Source: Shewanella sp. CG12_big_fil_rev_8_21_14_0_65_47_15
Lineage (GTDB): Bacteria; Pseudomonadota; Gammaproteobacteria; Enterobacterales; Shewanellaceae
DNA length: 42,878 bases
Direction: 5' to 3'
Assembly: GCF_002783505.1 (NCBI RefSeq)
Contig: NZ_PFGL01000031.1
Span: 1-42,878 of the forward strand
In this document: positions 9,392 to 19,158 of the stretch, in pieces
Numbering within the stretch: the stretch's first letter is position 1
Layout: every line of letters begins with the position of its first letter
Made by a program: the position numbers and the translations under genes
The notes under the pieces: model-generated
The model's database searches: none
What the model saw: the letters and a program-made list of their open reading frames with translations, nothing else
Told to the model about the DNA's origin: nothing

Positions 9392-10036
9392 TTAAAGGAG
9401 TAATTGATCGGCCACAAAGGGATTGTGCTCGCGCTCTTCACCAAAGGTCGACATAGGACCGTGACCCGGAATAAATTCGACGTCGGCACCTAAGGGCCAC
9501 AGTTTTTCAGTGATCGAGTGAATTAAATCCTGATGATTTGATTGGGGAAAATCGGTTCGACCAATTGAGCTTCTAAAGAGAATATCCCCCACCCAAGCCA
9601 ATTTTGATGGCGCCGAGTAAAAGGCAATATGCCCAGGCGTATGCCCAGGACAGTGGAGCACCGACAGGGTTTGCTCGCCTAGGGTCACAAGATCGCCATC
9701 CTCTAGGTATTGGTCCGGTTCAAACGCCTCGCAGTGGGGAAAACCAAAATTTTGGCTCTGCTTAGGTAAATTATCGATCCAATATTTATCGGCAATATGG
9801 GGACCAATTATGGGAATATTCGCCGCTTGGGCAAGGGATTTGGCGCCACCTACATGGTCGATATGCCCGTGGGTCAGGAGGATTTTTTTCAGTGTCAACC
9901 CCAGTTTAGCCGCCTCAGCTTGAATGCGGTCTATGTTCCCTCCCGGATCGACGACCGCCGCGCATTTGGTTTTTTCACACCAGATCAAACTGCAATTCTG
10001 CTGAAAAGGTGTCACTGGAATAATTTGATACTTCAT
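9392..10036 (-). CDS. gloC: GloC-type glyoxalase II (metallo-beta-lactamase fold)
   Basis: Hydroxyacylglutathione hydrolase-like enzyme that splits S-lactoylglutathione, the second step of methylglyoxal detoxification. The 214-residue protein is close along its length to E. coli YcbL/GloC: the opening MKYQIIPVTPFQQNCSLIWC, the metal-binding THGHIDHVGG (His56, His58, Asp60, His61), LHCPGHTPGHIAF, VGDILFRSSIGRTDFP and FIPGHGPMSTFGEER are all present. It is shorter than GloB (about 250 residues) and ends soon after the HNPF motif, as GloC does. It is divergent from the S33 hydrolase gene, sharing a 180-bp upstream region. The name rests on recalled family similarity; substrate preference is not proven. 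Confidence 0.88.
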   Translation of the reverse strand: MKYQIIPVTPFQQNCSLIWCEKTKCAAVVDPGGNIDRIQAEAAKLGLTLKKILLTHGHIDHVGGAKSLAQAANIPIIGPHIADKYWIDNLPKQSQNFGFPHCEAFEPDQYLEDGDLVTLGEQTLSVLHCPGHTPGHIAFYSAPSKLAWVGDILFRSSIGRTDFPQSNHQDLIHSITEKLWPLGADVEFIPGHGPMSTFGEEREHNPFVADQLLL

Positions 10037-10216
10037 AGCTTCAATCTCGTGTTATCCATAGGCGCTAGATTACGCTAAGAGGCTCATCATGGCTCAATTT
10101 TTTACAATAAAAATTGATCTTCACCAAAGCCTAATCAAAAAGTCCCAACTTGCAGGAACAGTGCTTTTGTATACAATCTGCCAATATACTCAAAGCCCTA
10201 CCCTAGAGGTTGATTG

Positions 10217-11506
10217 ATGAAATCTGATATTGTTCTTGCTGGTGTGCTTGCCAAAAAACATACCTTTACCCTGCCGCTCAATTATCAGCATCCAATTGCT
10301 GAACAAATCAAAGTCTTTGCTAGAGAACTATGTAGTACTGAAAATAAAGATAAAAAACTCCCCTATTTAGTATTTTTTCAAGGCGGCCCAGGCTTTGCCG
10401 CTATGCGTCCCGCCAGTAATAGTGGTTGGATCCGCCGCGCGCTGAAAGAATATCGCGTATTACTGCTCGATCAGCGCGGCACAGGCTTATCGACACCGAT
10501 TAATTACCAGAGCCTTAAACATTTAACGCCCATAGAACAGGCGCAGTACCTTAGCCACTTTAGGGCCGACAATATTATTCGTGATGCAGAAGCCATTCGC
10601 GCTCAACTTTCTCCCGCCGATAAATGGGCGATTCTCGGCCAAAGTTTTGGCGGATTTTGTGTTTTGCATTATCTGAGCGCCGCCCCTAAGGGCGTGAGTG
10701 AAGCCTATATCACAGGGGGAATTCCATCCTTAACCCGTAGCAGTGATGAAGTGTATCAAGCGACCTATCATCGAGTGCTCGCAAAGAATAAGGATTTCTT
10801 TCAGCGCTTCCATGATGCGCAGCATTTAGTCACGCGCTTAGCCAAGCACTTAATTGACAATGAAGTGTATTTGGCCACAGGGGAACGTCTCAGCGTTGAA
10901 ATGTTGCAATTGCTTGGCATCAACTTAGGCATGGAGCAAGGCCCCGAGTCTGTCTATTATCTGCTAGAGCAAGCCCTGCTCAACACGCCCTCGGGCATAG
11001 AAGTTAATCCATTATTTTTAAATCATTTTTGCCAGCTACTCGACTATAACACTAACCCGATTTTTGCCCTGTTACACGAGGCCATCTATTGCCAGCAGAG
11101 CGCATCCCAGTGGGCGGCCCACAGGGTAAGACAAGCATTTCCCGCCTTTAACTATCAGCAAGGTAAGCCGTTTTTATTCACTGGCGAAATGATTTACCCT
11201 TGGATGTTCGACCAATTTAGCCACCTAAGACCACTCAAGGCCGCGGCAGAAATACTGGCTAGCAAATCCGACTGGCCAGCACTCTATGACCTTGAACAGC
11301 TTAGCCATAACCGCGTCCCCGTTGCCGCGGCCATTTATAGCGAGGATATGTTTGTCGAAATGCAATACAGCCTCGAGTCAGCCCAGCAAATCGGTCAGCT
11401 CAAATATTGGCTCACATCTGAATATGAACATAATGGGATCCGCATGGATGGAGAACGGATCTTAGATAAACTGATCAGTTTGAATCGGGGAGAACACTTA
11501 AGATAG
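10217..11506 (+). CDS. S33 family prolyl aminopeptidase-like alpha/beta hydrolase
   Basis: Probable proline iminopeptidase, removing N-terminal proline from small peptides in the cytoplasm. The 429-residue protein has the alpha/beta hydrolase core: oxyanion-hole GGPG at 56-59, LLLDQRGTGLS at 82-92 and the nucleophile elbow GQSFGG with Ser143. Candidate Asp and His of the triad lie in YSEDMFVEM and SEYEHNGIRMDG near the C-terminus. The length fits the longer S33 peptidases with an inserted helical cap. The ATG at 10217 was preferred over the TTG just before it because AGAGG lies 7 bases upstream. No signal peptide is seen. A strong terminator follows at 11609. Confidence 0.87.
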   Translation: MKSDIVLAGVLAKKHTFTLPLNYQHPIAEQIKVFARELCSTENKDKKLPYLVFFQGGPGFAAMRPASNSGWIRRALKEYRVLLLDQRGTGLSTPINYQSLKHLTPIEQAQYLSHFRADNIIRDAEAIRAQLSPADKWAILGQSFGGFCVLHYLSAAPKGVSEAYITGGIPSLTRSSDEVYQATYHRVLAKNKDFFQRFHDAQHLVTRLAKHLIDNEVYLATGERLSVEMLQLLGINLGMEQGPESVYYLLEQALLNTPSGIEVNPLFLNHFCQLLDYNTNPIFALLHEAIYCQQSASQWAAHRVRQAFPAFNYQQGKPFLFTGEMIYPWMFDQFSHLRPLKAAAEILASKSDWPALYDLEQLSHNRVPVAAAIYSEDMFVEMQYSLESAQQIGQLKYWLTSEYEHNGIRMDGERILDKLISLNRGEHLR

Positions 11507-11608
11507 ATGTTAATTTTAAGGGTTAATTAAGTAAACGCTGTCATTGTAACTGGGCTCTTCATCCAACTGAGTGATTTTGGTTACAACGTTCAACGATCTA
11601 TTTTCCGT

Positions 11609-11642
11609 AAGAGTAAGCCGCCTTGGTTTACTCTTTTTTTTT
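11609..11642 (+). terminator. Intrinsic terminator after the S33 hydrolase gene
   Basis: An 11-bp stem (11609-11619 with 11625-11635, one G-U pair) encloses a 5-base GCCTT loop and runs into an unbroken T run to 11642. It lies about 100 bases after the stop codon, in plus orientation only. Confidence 0.88.
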
Positions 11643-11760
11643 GCCTAAAATTTAGAGTCATATCAGCGCCATTGTTTAAGATCACATTCGATGAGAAAAC
11701 AGTCCCTTCTAAATCGCTACTCTGAATTATAAATAACCTTATAGAACGAGCAGACTATCG

Positions 11761-13866
11761 CTAAGCAGGCCCTTTGCGTGTTCGACTCCTCGTTCCTGAA
11801 CTAGTACTCCTTGCATCTGACTTTTTCGCACCACTGCTTTTAACTGTACTTGCAGTGCCAGTGCGTTTTGTCGAACTAGCCGCTTTACGATAAGGCGACT
11901 TGCGGTAACCGGGTTTATTACTCGCCGTTTTTCGATAACCTTGGCCTTTTAAACCGTTAAGCGCTGTCGGCAGTTGTTCCCCTGCATTCTGGATAAGTGT
12001 CGATAATGTGCCGAGCAGTGGCTGCATAAAGGCCTGATAGGAGGTTTCTTTATGACAAATGCCGTTCAGGCTCGCCTCCCAAAGCGCCGTCATATCTGGC
12101 GTAGTGGCGCTCGTGGGCAAGCTATTAATTAACCCTTTCCCCACATCCGTCGACACAATAGATTTACCTAAGCGTTGTAAAAAACCACGTTTAAACAGCA
12201 GTTCAATGATACCTGCACGGGTAGCTTCAGTACCTAAGCCATCGGTTTCTTTAAGAATTTTGCGGATCTCTGGGTCAGTCACGTAACGGCTGATCCCCGT
12301 CATAGCACCGAGTAAAGTGGCATCGGTAAAAGCTTTCGGCGGCTGGGTATTTTTCTCCAGTAACTCGCCTCGAGTACAATGCAAAGCCTGCCCTAGTTTC
12401 AGAGGCGGTAATTGGCCGATAAACTCATCACTCTCCTCATCGTCCTTGTCAGAGCTTCCCTCCGTCGACTTGTTTCCACTAATCTTGCTGCCACTAGGCT
12501 CTTGGCGAGCAAAGAGTTGTTTCCAGCCGAGGGACTGATCCTGACGCGCCTTAGTATTAAATAAGCCACCCTCGATCGTTACTTGCACTGTGGTTTCACT
12601 GTAACAATAAGCAGGATAAAACTGTGCTAAATACTGGCGGGCAATATGCAAATAGAGCTGCTTTTCCCGCAGGCTTAAGCTCGATAGGTTAGCGGTTTTC
12701 TCGGTAGGGACTATGGCATGGTGGGCATCCACTTTTTTATCATCCCACGCCTTGGATTTAAGACCGGGATCGGGCGCATCAATATTCTGCAATAACTCGC
12801 CAGCCCCCTGACTCACCGCCCTGAGTACCGCTGGTGCAAGTTGATGTTGTTCTAAGGGCAAATAACGACTGTCGGAGCGCGGATAGGTGATAAGTTTATG
12901 ACGCTCGTACAGACTCTGGCAGGTATCGAGCACATCCTTAGCGCTCATGCCAAACCGTTTCGCCGCATCAATCTGCAACGCGGATAGGCTGTAGGGCAAA
13001 GGCGGATTCTGTTTCTTATCTTTAGCGGCCAATTGCGTCACTAAGGCCGGTTTATCACTGATGCGACTCACCACATTTTGTGCTAATCCTCTGGCTAACA
13101 CTCGCCCCTCTTCGTCCATGTACGGTTGACAAGCTTCGCTGGGTTGCCACTTAGCACTGAAGGTCTCCTGCTTTTCGGTCGCTAAATGCGCCAGTACTTC
13201 ATAGAAGGGTTTAGATTGAAAATTAGCAATCTCTTCATCACGGCGCACCACGAGCCCGAGCAGGGGCGTTTGCACTCGGCCGACGGATAACACACCTTGA
13301 TAGCCGACTTTTTTACCTTGAATGGTATAGGCCCGCGTCATATTCATCCCATAGAGCCAATCGGCGCGACTACGGGCTAAGGCCGAGGTGGACAAAGGAA
13401 TAAACTCGCGATTGCTACGCAGTTGCATTAGCGCACGTTTTACGGCCTGTGGATTTAAGTCGCTGACCAATAACCGCTGGGTTTGATGTAGCTTGTCACC
13501 CGCCACGCCAAGGTAGGCTATCACCTCATCGACCAACAGCTGACCTTCGCGGTCAGGATCGCCCGCATTAACGAGGGTATTGGCTTGTTTTACCAGTTTT
13601 TTTAATACTGAGAGTTGGCTGCGGGTCGCCGCCTTAGGTTTTAGTTGCCACTTGTCCGGCACTATAGGTAAATGTTCAAATTTCCAGGACTTAAATTCGG
13701 GATTGTAGGCATCAGGTTCTGCTTGTTCGAGCAAGTGACCGACACACCAAGACACACAATCGCCATTGGCTGCTTGGATAAATCCATCGCCTTTTTTATG
13801 GGGTTTAGGCAATACATCGGCAATGGCCCGCCCTAGGCTAGGTTTTTCTGCGATATAGAGGATCAT
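11761..13866 (-). CDS. topB: DNA topoisomerase III
   Basis: Type IA topoisomerase that cuts one strand and passes another, decatenating replication intermediates. The 701-residue protein begins at MILYIAEKPS (ATG at 13866); opening the frame five codons earlier has no family support. The TOPRIM acidic triad GDPDREGQ gives Asp103, Asp105 and Glu107. The catalytic tyrosine in LITYPRSDSRYLP is residue 328, the same number as in E. coli TopB. Compared with the 653-residue E. coli enzyme it has a longer C-terminus: an acidic/Ser-rich insert (EGSSDKDDEESDEF) in the core and a basic Lys/Arg/Ser/Thr tail of about 60 residues likely to bind DNA. No clear Shine-Dalgarno precedes the start. It is divergent from the Fur-boxed membrane protein gene. 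Confidence 0.96.
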   Translation of the reverse strand: MILYIAEKPSLGRAIADVLPKPHKKGDGFIQAANGDCVSWCVGHLLEQAEPDAYNPEFKSWKFEHLPIVPDKWQLKPKAATRSQLSVLKKLVKQANTLVNAGDPDREGQLLVDEVIAYLGVAGDKLHQTQRLLVSDLNPQAVKRALMQLRSNREFIPLSTSALARSRADWLYGMNMTRAYTIQGKKVGYQGVLSVGRVQTPLLGLVVRRDEEIANFQSKPFYEVLAHLATEKQETFSAKWQPSEACQPYMDEEGRVLARGLAQNVVSRISDKPALVTQLAAKDKKQNPPLPYSLSALQIDAAKRFGMSAKDVLDTCQSLYERHKLITYPRSDSRYLPLEQHQLAPAVLRAVSQGAGELLQNIDAPDPGLKSKAWDDKKVDAHHAIVPTEKTANLSSLSLREKQLYLHIARQYLAQFYPAYCYSETTVQVTIEGGLFNTKARQDQSLGWKQLFARQEPSGSKISGNKSTEGSSDKDDEESDEFIGQLPPLKLGQALHCTRGELLEKNTQPPKAFTDATLLGAMTGISRYVTDPEIRKILKETDGLGTEATRAGIIELLFKRGFLQRLGKSIVSTDVGKGLINSLPTSATTPDMTALWEASLNGICHKETSYQAFMQPLLGTLSTLIQNAGEQLPTALNGLKGQGYRKTASNKPGYRKSPYRKAASSTKRTGTASTVKSSGAKKSDARSTSSGTRSRTRKGPA

Positions 13867-14002
13867 ACAAACACCAAACACTGGATATAATTACAGTATA
13901 ATTTAGCGAAAAGTACTTAAGAGTGCAAATCGCTATCTTGGCATCGACACCCCGTTCATCTCAAACAACTTGTTCCCTAAAACTAAAACTGTGTAAATTA
14001 AT

Positions 14003-14032
14003 TTGAGAATCATTCTTATTTGAGGGTAATAT
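14003..14032 (+). promoter_or_regulatory. Promoter with overlapping Fur-box-like operator
   Basis: TGAGAAT C ATTCTTA (14004-14018) fits the Fur 7-1-7 inverted-repeat model TGATAATNATTATCA with an arm symmetry of 6 out of 7. It overlaps a candidate -35 TTGAGA (14003-14008), which is 18 bp from a candidate -10 TAATAT (14027-14032). The layout is that of an iron-repressed promoter. It lies 38 bp before the start codon of the small membrane protein gene. Binding is inferred from the sequence only. Confidence 0.7.
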
Positions 14033-14069
14033 TTTGTCAGTTACTGGAGAAATAAATCAGGAGAAATAC

Positions 14070-14357
14070 ATGAAAACACTCACTCTCCCCAACCCAACAA
14101 CCCCGGCCTTCAAACCCACATTAGTATTAAGATTCAATCAATTATTCATATTCCACAGCCTAATGCTATTAGCATTAAGCCTACTTTGTCAGATTGGACT
14201 CGAGAAGATCAATCTTGAGGCCCCAATGGTCTATTGGAGTATTATTCAGTTTATTCCTATTGCCGTGAGCCTATCACTGCTGCTGAATCATAGGGTCAGT
14301 CGCCGCAGTTTAGCTTGGTTATTTGCACTGTGGATGTTGTTGTGGCTAGTTATCTAA
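14070..14357 (+). CDS. Small membrane protein, probably iron-regulated
   Basis: A 95-residue protein that I do not recognise. It begins with a polar, proline-rich stretch (LPNPTTPAFKP) and continues with three likely membrane helices: about residues 27-42, 54-72 and 79-95, the last running to the C-terminus. A basic turn HRVSRRS separates helices two and three. I chose the ATG at 14070 because CAGGAGA lies just upstream with good spacing; an earlier in-frame start at 14034 has no RBS. The Fur-box promoter at 14003-14032 suggests expression under iron limitation, perhaps as an accessory to iron uptake or as a small regulator of a membrane complex, but no motif tells which. No iron-transport gene lies beside it. 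Confidence 0.65.
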   Translation: MKTLTLPNPTTPAFKPTLVLRFNQLFIFHSLMLLALSLLCQIGLEKINLEAPMVYWSIIQFIPIAVSLSLLLNHRVSRRSLAWLFALWMLLWLVI

Positions 14358-14637
14358 GCCTATTTTCGGCCAGATATTAAGTCACCGTATGCATCTCCCC
14401 ATATACCCATCTAGATGACCAGCTTGCCCCCCAATACTCTACCCTTCAAAAAAGAACGTTAAAGTATCAAATATTTAACAATTTTAGCTATGAAGCGGCT
14501 CAAAAAATCGTTATGTTGAAGCTCTTGAATGTTCAAATAAGTCTTAACCTTAGGCCAATCTGGCTTTTTAATACCAAACTTACAAGCAAATATCTTAAAA
14601 ACTCTGCAAAAACAACAAAATATTGGAGTTGAACTAT

Positions 14638-16131
14638 ATGAATGAGATTGTCAATACGATCAATAGTGTCGTCTGGAGCCCTGCGCTCGTGTTTCTTTGC
14701 CTAGGTGTTGGGCTCTATTTCTCCCTTCGCTCTCGCTTTTTACAGTTACGTCATCTACCCGAAATGATCCGCCTGATATTTGATGGCAAAAGCACTGACG
14801 CTGGAGTGTCTTCCTTCCAAGCATTAGCGATGACCTTAGCGGGTCGAGTCGGTACGGGGAACATTGCAGGGGTCGCCACTGCGATCACTTTTGGTGGCCC
14901 AGGTGCTTTATTTTGGATGTGGATGGTGGCATTTCTCGGTGCCAGCTCGGCATTCGTCGAATCGACCTTAGGCCAAGTCTACAAAGAAAAAATCAATGGC
15001 GAATACCGCGGTGGCCCGGCTTTTTATATTGAAAAAGGCTTAGGTATGAAATGGTATGCTTGGGTCTTTGCCATTGCAACCATATTTGCCTGCGGCATCT
15101 TACTGCCAGGCGTACAAGCTAATTCGATTGGTTCAAGTTTAAAAACCGCTTTCGATATCGATCCTAATGTGACAGCGGCGATATTGGCTATGTTGCTCGG
15201 GTTTATCATTTTTGGTGGTGTCAAACGTATCGCCCACTTTGCGAGTACTGTCGTTCCCTTTATGGCGCTGGGTTATATCATTGTCGCCTGCGTGATCATT
15301 GCACTGAACATTGGTCAGCTACCCGATATTATCTGGTTAATTATCAAGAGTGCTTTTGGCTTTGATGCGGGCTTTGGTGCTATTTTAGGGCTTGCCATTA
15401 TGTGGGGGGTCAAGCGTGGTATTTATTCTAACGAAGCAGGCCAAGGTACGGGTCCACATGCCTCCTCGGCAGCGGCGGTCAGTCATCCAGCAAAACAGGG
15501 GTTAGTACAGGCATTCTCTGTGTACATTGACACTCTCTTTGTGTGTTCTGCAACCGGTTTTATGCTGCTAATCACTGGGCTTTACAATGTGCAAGGTCCT
15601 GAGGGAGTCGCGCTCTACACTGGCATTGCCGGCGTCGCGGCAGGTCCTGGCTATGTGCAAACGGCAATGGAAAGTATGATGCCGGGCTTTGGTAATATGT
15701 TTGTGGCCGTCGCCCTGTTCTTCTTCGCCTTTACCACTATTGTGGCTTACTACTATATTGCCGAGACCAACATAGCCTATATTAATCGTAAGGTGCATCG
15801 CCCTTGGCTAACGGTAGTGCTTAAACTCGTCTTAATGGGCTCAACCGTATACGGCACAGTAAAAACGGCGGATCTGGCTTGGGGATTAGGGGATATAGGT
15901 GTCGGCCTGATGGCATGGCTCAACATTGTCGCCATTATCCTATTACAAAAAACCGCTTTTACCTGCCTTAAGGATTATGAATCACAACAGAGCCAAGGGA
16001 TTGAGCCCCTATTTGACCCAGAAAAGCTCGGTATTAAGAATGCAGATTACTGGGTTGAACGTAAAAATGCGGCGGAAGTTCTGCCGCTGCAGACACCCGA
16101 AACGACTGATCGCAATCGTCATATCTCGTAG
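14638..16131 (+). CDS. AGCS family alanine/glycine:cation symporter
   Basis: Inner-membrane sodium- (or proton-) coupled importer of alanine or glycine. The 497-residue protein has about ten to eleven membrane helices. It shows the AGCS signature near residues 61-105: FQALAMTLAGRVGTGNIAGV followed by FGGPGALFWMWMVAFLGASS and FVESTLGQ, then GGPAFYIEKGLG and, further on, GVKRGIYSNEAGQGTGPHASSAA. The ATG at 14638 is used because GGAG lies 9 bases upstream; the TTG at 14623 overlaps that site. The C-terminal 60 residues are hydrophilic. Gene order gives no hint of the exact amino acid. It converges with purF onto a shared terminator. Confidence 0.93.
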   Translation: MNEIVNTINSVVWSPALVFLCLGVGLYFSLRSRFLQLRHLPEMIRLIFDGKSTDAGVSSFQALAMTLAGRVGTGNIAGVATAITFGGPGALFWMWMVAFLGASSAFVESTLGQVYKEKINGEYRGGPAFYIEKGLGMKWYAWVFAIATIFACGILLPGVQANSIGSSLKTAFDIDPNVTAAILAMLLGFIIFGGVKRIAHFASTVVPFMALGYIIVACVIIALNIGQLPDIIWLIIKSAFGFDAGFGAILGLAIMWGVKRGIYSNEAGQGTGPHASSAAAVSHPAKQGLVQAFSVYIDTLFVCSATGFMLLITGLYNVQGPEGVALYTGIAGVAAGPGYVQTAMESMMPGFGNMFVAVALFFFAFTTIVAYYYIAETNIAYINRKVHRPWLTVVLKLVLMGSTVYGTVKTADLAWGLGDIGVGLMAWLNIVAIILLQKTAFTCLKDYESQQSQGIEPLFDPEKLGIKNADYWVERKNAAEVLPLQTPETTDRNRHIS

Positions 16132-16154
16132 CGATTGTTCCACCAAAGCGCAAT

Positions 16155-16186
16155 AAAAAAGCCAGTGAAAAATCACTGGCTTTTTT
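16155..16186. terminator. Bidirectional terminator between symporter and purF
   Basis: AAAAAAGCCAGTGA (16155-16168) pairs perfectly with TCACTGGCTTTTTT (16173-16186) around a 4-base A loop. Both strands end the stem with six U, so it serves the symporter gene on plus and purF on minus. Confidence 0.92.
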
Positions 16187-16205
16187 ATGGATGGCCGTAG
16201 GCCAA

Positions 16206-17720
16206 TTATGGATGGCAGACGTTATGCAGTTCTAGGTTAGTACCTATGTCTTTGTTACGGTCAGCTTTTGCATCGTCATTGCGCAATTGGGTTAAATGAT
16301 CCAAATACGCTTGATCAACATCGTTAGTGATGTAATGGCCATCGAAGACTGAGGTTTCAAAATGTTTAATCTCAGGATTTTCCATTCTAACCGCTTCAAC
16401 TAAATCGGCTAGATTCTGGAAAATAATGCCATCGGCACCAATCAATTTAGCAATTTCATCGGCATCACGGCCATGGGCGATAAGTTCGTTCGACGTTGGC
16501 ATATCGATACCATACACGTTCGGGAAACGAATTTCCGGCGCGGCCGAGGCAAAGTACACTTTCTTGGCTCCCGCTTCACGGGCCATTTCGATGATCTGCT
16601 CGGAAGTCGTGCCGCGAACGATAGAGTCATCTACTAGCAGGACATTTTTACCTTTAAATTCAGTGTTAATCGCATTCAACTTACGACGCACGGACTTCTT
16701 ACGCTCTTGCTGGCCGGGCATGATAAAGGTGCGGCCAATATAACGGTTTTTCACAAAACCTTGGCGGTACGGTAAGTCCATGCAACGGGCAATTTCCAAC
16801 GCGATATCACAGGAAGTTTCTGGAATAGGGATCACCACATCGATATCGTGATCGTACCATTCCTTCTTAATCTTCTCCCCAAGCTTAGCGCCCATGTTTA
16901 CGCGGCTGGCATAAACAGACACCTTATCAATGGTGGAATCTGGGCGGGCGAAGTAAACAAACTCGAAAATACAAGGCGCGTAGCTAGGCTCTTTCGCACA
17001 TTGACGGGTATAGAGTTCACCATTGAGGGAAATATATATCGCTTCACCGGGCGCGACATCACGCATCACCTCAAAGCCTACGGCGTCGAGGGCCACGCTT
17101 TCAGAAGCGACCATGTATTCAGTGCCCGTAGCGGTTTCATGCTTGCCCAGCACTAAGGGGCGAATACCAAAGGGATCACGAAATGCCACTAAACCTTGGC
17201 TAATGATCATCGCCACTACGGCATAGGCACCGCGCGCTTGCTCATGTACTTTAGCAACGGCGTCAAACACTTCATCGGAGGTTAACTCTAGACTGGTGGT
17301 TTTTTGTAATTCATCAGCCAACAGGTTTAACAGCACTTCAGAGTCTGAGGTGGTATTCACATGACGACGTTTTTTGATCAGCCCTTCGGCTAGTTCAACC
17401 GTATTAGTTAAATTGCCGTTATGGGCTAAGGAAATCCCAAATGGCGAGTTAACATAAAAAGGCTGCGCTTCCGACGCGCTTGAACTGCCCGCGGTGGGAT
17501 AACGTACATGGCCAATACCCGCATTGCCCTGTAGGCGCTGCATATGTTTGACTTCAAATACGTCCTTTACCAGACCGTTAGCTTTACGTAGTCTGAAAGC
17601 ACCACGATCAACGGTCACAATACCTGCCGCATCCTGACCTCTGTGCTGAAGCACGGTCAGCGCATCATAAATGGTCTGATTAACCGATGATTGGCCAACT
17701 ATTCCGACGATACCACACAT
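16206..17720 (-). CDS. purF: Amidophosphoribosyltransferase
   Basis: First committed enzyme of purine synthesis: it transfers glutamine amide nitrogen to PRPP, giving 5-phosphoribosylamine. At 504 residues it matches E. coli PurF (about 505). The mature N-terminus starts at Cys2 (MCGIVGIVG), the glutaminase nucleophile, with [11 protein letters not shown] and [11 protein letters not shown] in the amidotransferase domain. The C-terminal half has the PRPP motif [18 protein letters not shown] and the interdomain [14 protein letters not shown]. It lies 56 bp after cvpA on the same strand, the usual cvpA-purF pair. I searched upstream of cvpA for a PurR-type 16-bp palindrome and found none. Confidence 0.97.
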   Translation of the reverse strand: MCGIVGIVGQSSVNQTIYDALTVLQHRGQDAAGIVTVDRGAFRLRKANGLVKDVFEVKHMQRLQGNAGIGHVRYPTAGSSSASEAQPFYVNSPFGISLAHNGNLTNTVELAEGLIKKRRHVNTTSDSEVLLNLLADELQKTTSLELTSDEVFDAVAKVHEQARGAYAVVAMIISQGLVAFRDPFGIRPLVLGKHETATGTEYMVASESVALDAVGFEVMRDVAPGEAIYISLNGELYTRQCAKEPSYAPCIFEFVYFARPDSTIDKVSVYASRVNMGAKLGEKIKKEWYDHDIDVVIPIPETSCDIALEIARCMDLPYRQGFVKNRYIGRTFIMPGQQERKKSVRRKLNAINTEFKGKNVLLVDDSIVRGTTSEQIIEMAREAGAKKVYFASAAPEIRFPNVYGIDMPTSNELIAHGRDADEIAKLIGADGIIFQNLADLVEAVRMENPEIKHFETSVFDGHYITNDVDQAYLDHLTQLRNDDAKADRNKDIGTNLELHNVCHP

Positions 17721-17776
17721 GGGTAAGCTTCCTCATTGTAAGATGTTCTATCACTTAGGATTAATTTATTTTCTTT

Positions 17777-18265
17777 TTATAGTTTGGGTACAAAGCTGGA
17801 GGTGTTTTCCAAATAGTTAAAAAACCATTGAATGACAACGCCAAATTCGGGCACTAATACAGAATCCTTCCACCACTGAGTATTGGGAGAACCCGTAAAA
17901 GCATCCATAAAAAACAGCAGGGCACTGACAATGAGCGCCCCTCTAATCGCACCGAAGCACAGACCTAAGAGTCTATCTGTGCCAGATAATCCAGTTTTAA
18001 CAACAAGTTGCCCTAGGATGTAGTTTACCAAGGCGCCGAGTATTAAGGTCGTAATGAAAAGAATGGCAATGGAAACACCATTACGCAGCATCTCGTCATT
18101 CATCTGTGTTAAGTGAACGGCAAGATCTTGATAAAATTGGCTGGCAACAAAGAAAGCTGCAAACCATACCACTAACGACATGGCTTCTTTGGCAAATCCG
18201 CGGATCAGACTGATGAGAGTCGATAATCCGATGACGAATATGATAGCGTAATCAATCCAAACCAT
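17777..18265 (-). CDS. cvpA: CvpA family inner-membrane protein
   Basis: The 162-residue protein matches E. coli CvpA in length and pattern: four hydrophobic helices starting with [25 protein letters not shown], and a conserved helix-loop region with [21 protein letters not shown]. CvpA was first linked to colicin V production and is now associated with envelope homeostasis; its molecular activity is not settled. Co-transcription with purF is expected from the 56-bp spacing and matches the E. coli order dedD-cvpA-purF. The 113 bp upstream to dedD contain no clear terminator. Confidence 0.94.
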   Translation of the reverse strand: MVWIDYAIIFVIGLSTLISLIRGFAKEAMSLVVWFAAFFVASQFYQDLAVHLTQMNDEMLRNGVSIAILFITTLILGALVNYILGQLVVKTGLSGTDRLLGLCFGAIRGALIVSALLFFMDAFTGSPNTQWWKDSVLVPEFGVVIQWFFNYLENTSSFVPKL

Positions 18266-18378
18266 TGAGATGGCTTTCCGACATAGGCTTTAAGACGGCG
18301 CGATTCTACCAGAGACTGAAATGATTCTCACCCCTAGAGAGGTAAATAAATTATTTTCAGTCCCGGTTTGTATCGCCA

Positions 18379-19158
18379 TTAAGATTCCAACGGGTTAAAG
18401 GGGACAATCCGCCCCTTAAGGTGCGTAAGGCGTTCAATATCCTCCTGCATCTTCTTCAGCTTAGCTTCTGAGATATCGGGACCGACGAAGACTTTGGTCA
18501 GCACACCATCCTTAGGGTTGTCTGGAATTGTGTACGCTTTAAAACCATTTTTACGCAGCTGGGCAACCAAGGCCTTAACGTTAGCGGCATTACTAAAGGC
18601 GCCTAATTGCAGTGTCAGCCCCGGCTTTAACGACTCACGGCTAACGACTTTCACTTCATCTTTGCTCGGCTTTGCGATATCAGTTTTCGGCTTTTCCGTT
18701 TTTGCCACTGTGGTCGGTTTCGCCTCTGGCTTTTTCACTGGCTCGGTTTTGGTGGCGGTGGACTTCGCAGGCTCTTTCTTCGGCTCAGATTTGCTTTCAA
18801 CCTTCGCCGTTTGTGGTTTGCTCGTCTCTTTTACTGGCTCAGATTTGACCGATTCGGCCTTAGGCGGGGTAGATTTTACCGCTTGTGCAAGGGCGGCCTC
18901 ATCATTGGGCTGAGACTCGGCTAACTCGACCTGCGCCCCAGCCAATTCCCCCACATCCTGCGCCGAGAGGACTTCAAACATATCATCGGCATTTTTCTGC
19001 TGTTCGATCAGATTCGGACGTAATGGAATTTCCGCAAACTGCTCTTCTTGATGATCTTTTTTACCATCTAAAATATCTGGCAGAAAAATCACCCCAAGGG
19101 CAACCAGCACTACAGTGCCGACTAAACGATTATGAAACTGGCTAGACAAAACTGACAT
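18379..19158 (-). CDS. dedD: DedD-like SPOR domain cell division protein
   Basis: Membrane-anchored protein of the divisome that binds denuded septal peptidoglycan through its SPOR domain. The 259 residues comprise a short cytoplasmic start, one membrane helix near 11-27 (LVGTVVLVALGVIFLPDI), a long Lys/Pro/Glu/Thr-rich periplasmic linker (about 85-170, with repeated KTEPVKKPE-like units) and a C-terminal SPOR domain (about 176-255: LQLGAFSNAANVKALVAQL, then TKVFVGPDISEAKLKKMQ). It overlaps the folC 3' end by 17 bases, implying coupled translation. Gene position between folC and cvpA equals that in E. coli. Confidence 0.92.
   Translation of the reverse strand: MSVLSSQFHNRLVGTVVLVALGVIFLPDILDGKKDHQEEQFAEIPLRPNLIEQQKNADDMFEVLSAQDVGELAGAQVELAESQPNDEAALAQAVKSTPPKAESVKSEPVKETSKPQTAKVESKSEPKKEPAKSTATKTEPVKKPEAKPTTVAKTEKPKTDIAKPSKDEVKVVSRESLKPGLTLQLGAFSNAANVKALVAQLRKNGFKAYTIPDNPKDGVLTKVFVGPDISEAKLKKMQEDIERLTHLKGRIVPFNPLES

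Noticed and set aside
11761..12000. Basic low-complexity TopB tail as a separate gene or repeat array
   Set aside because: It is continuous in frame with TopB, and basic C-terminal tails are usual in type IA topoisomerases.
18266..18378. PurR operator upstream of cvpA-purF
   Set aside because: No ACGCAAACGTTTGCGT-like palindrome found in this stretch or in the 56 bp between cvpA and purF.
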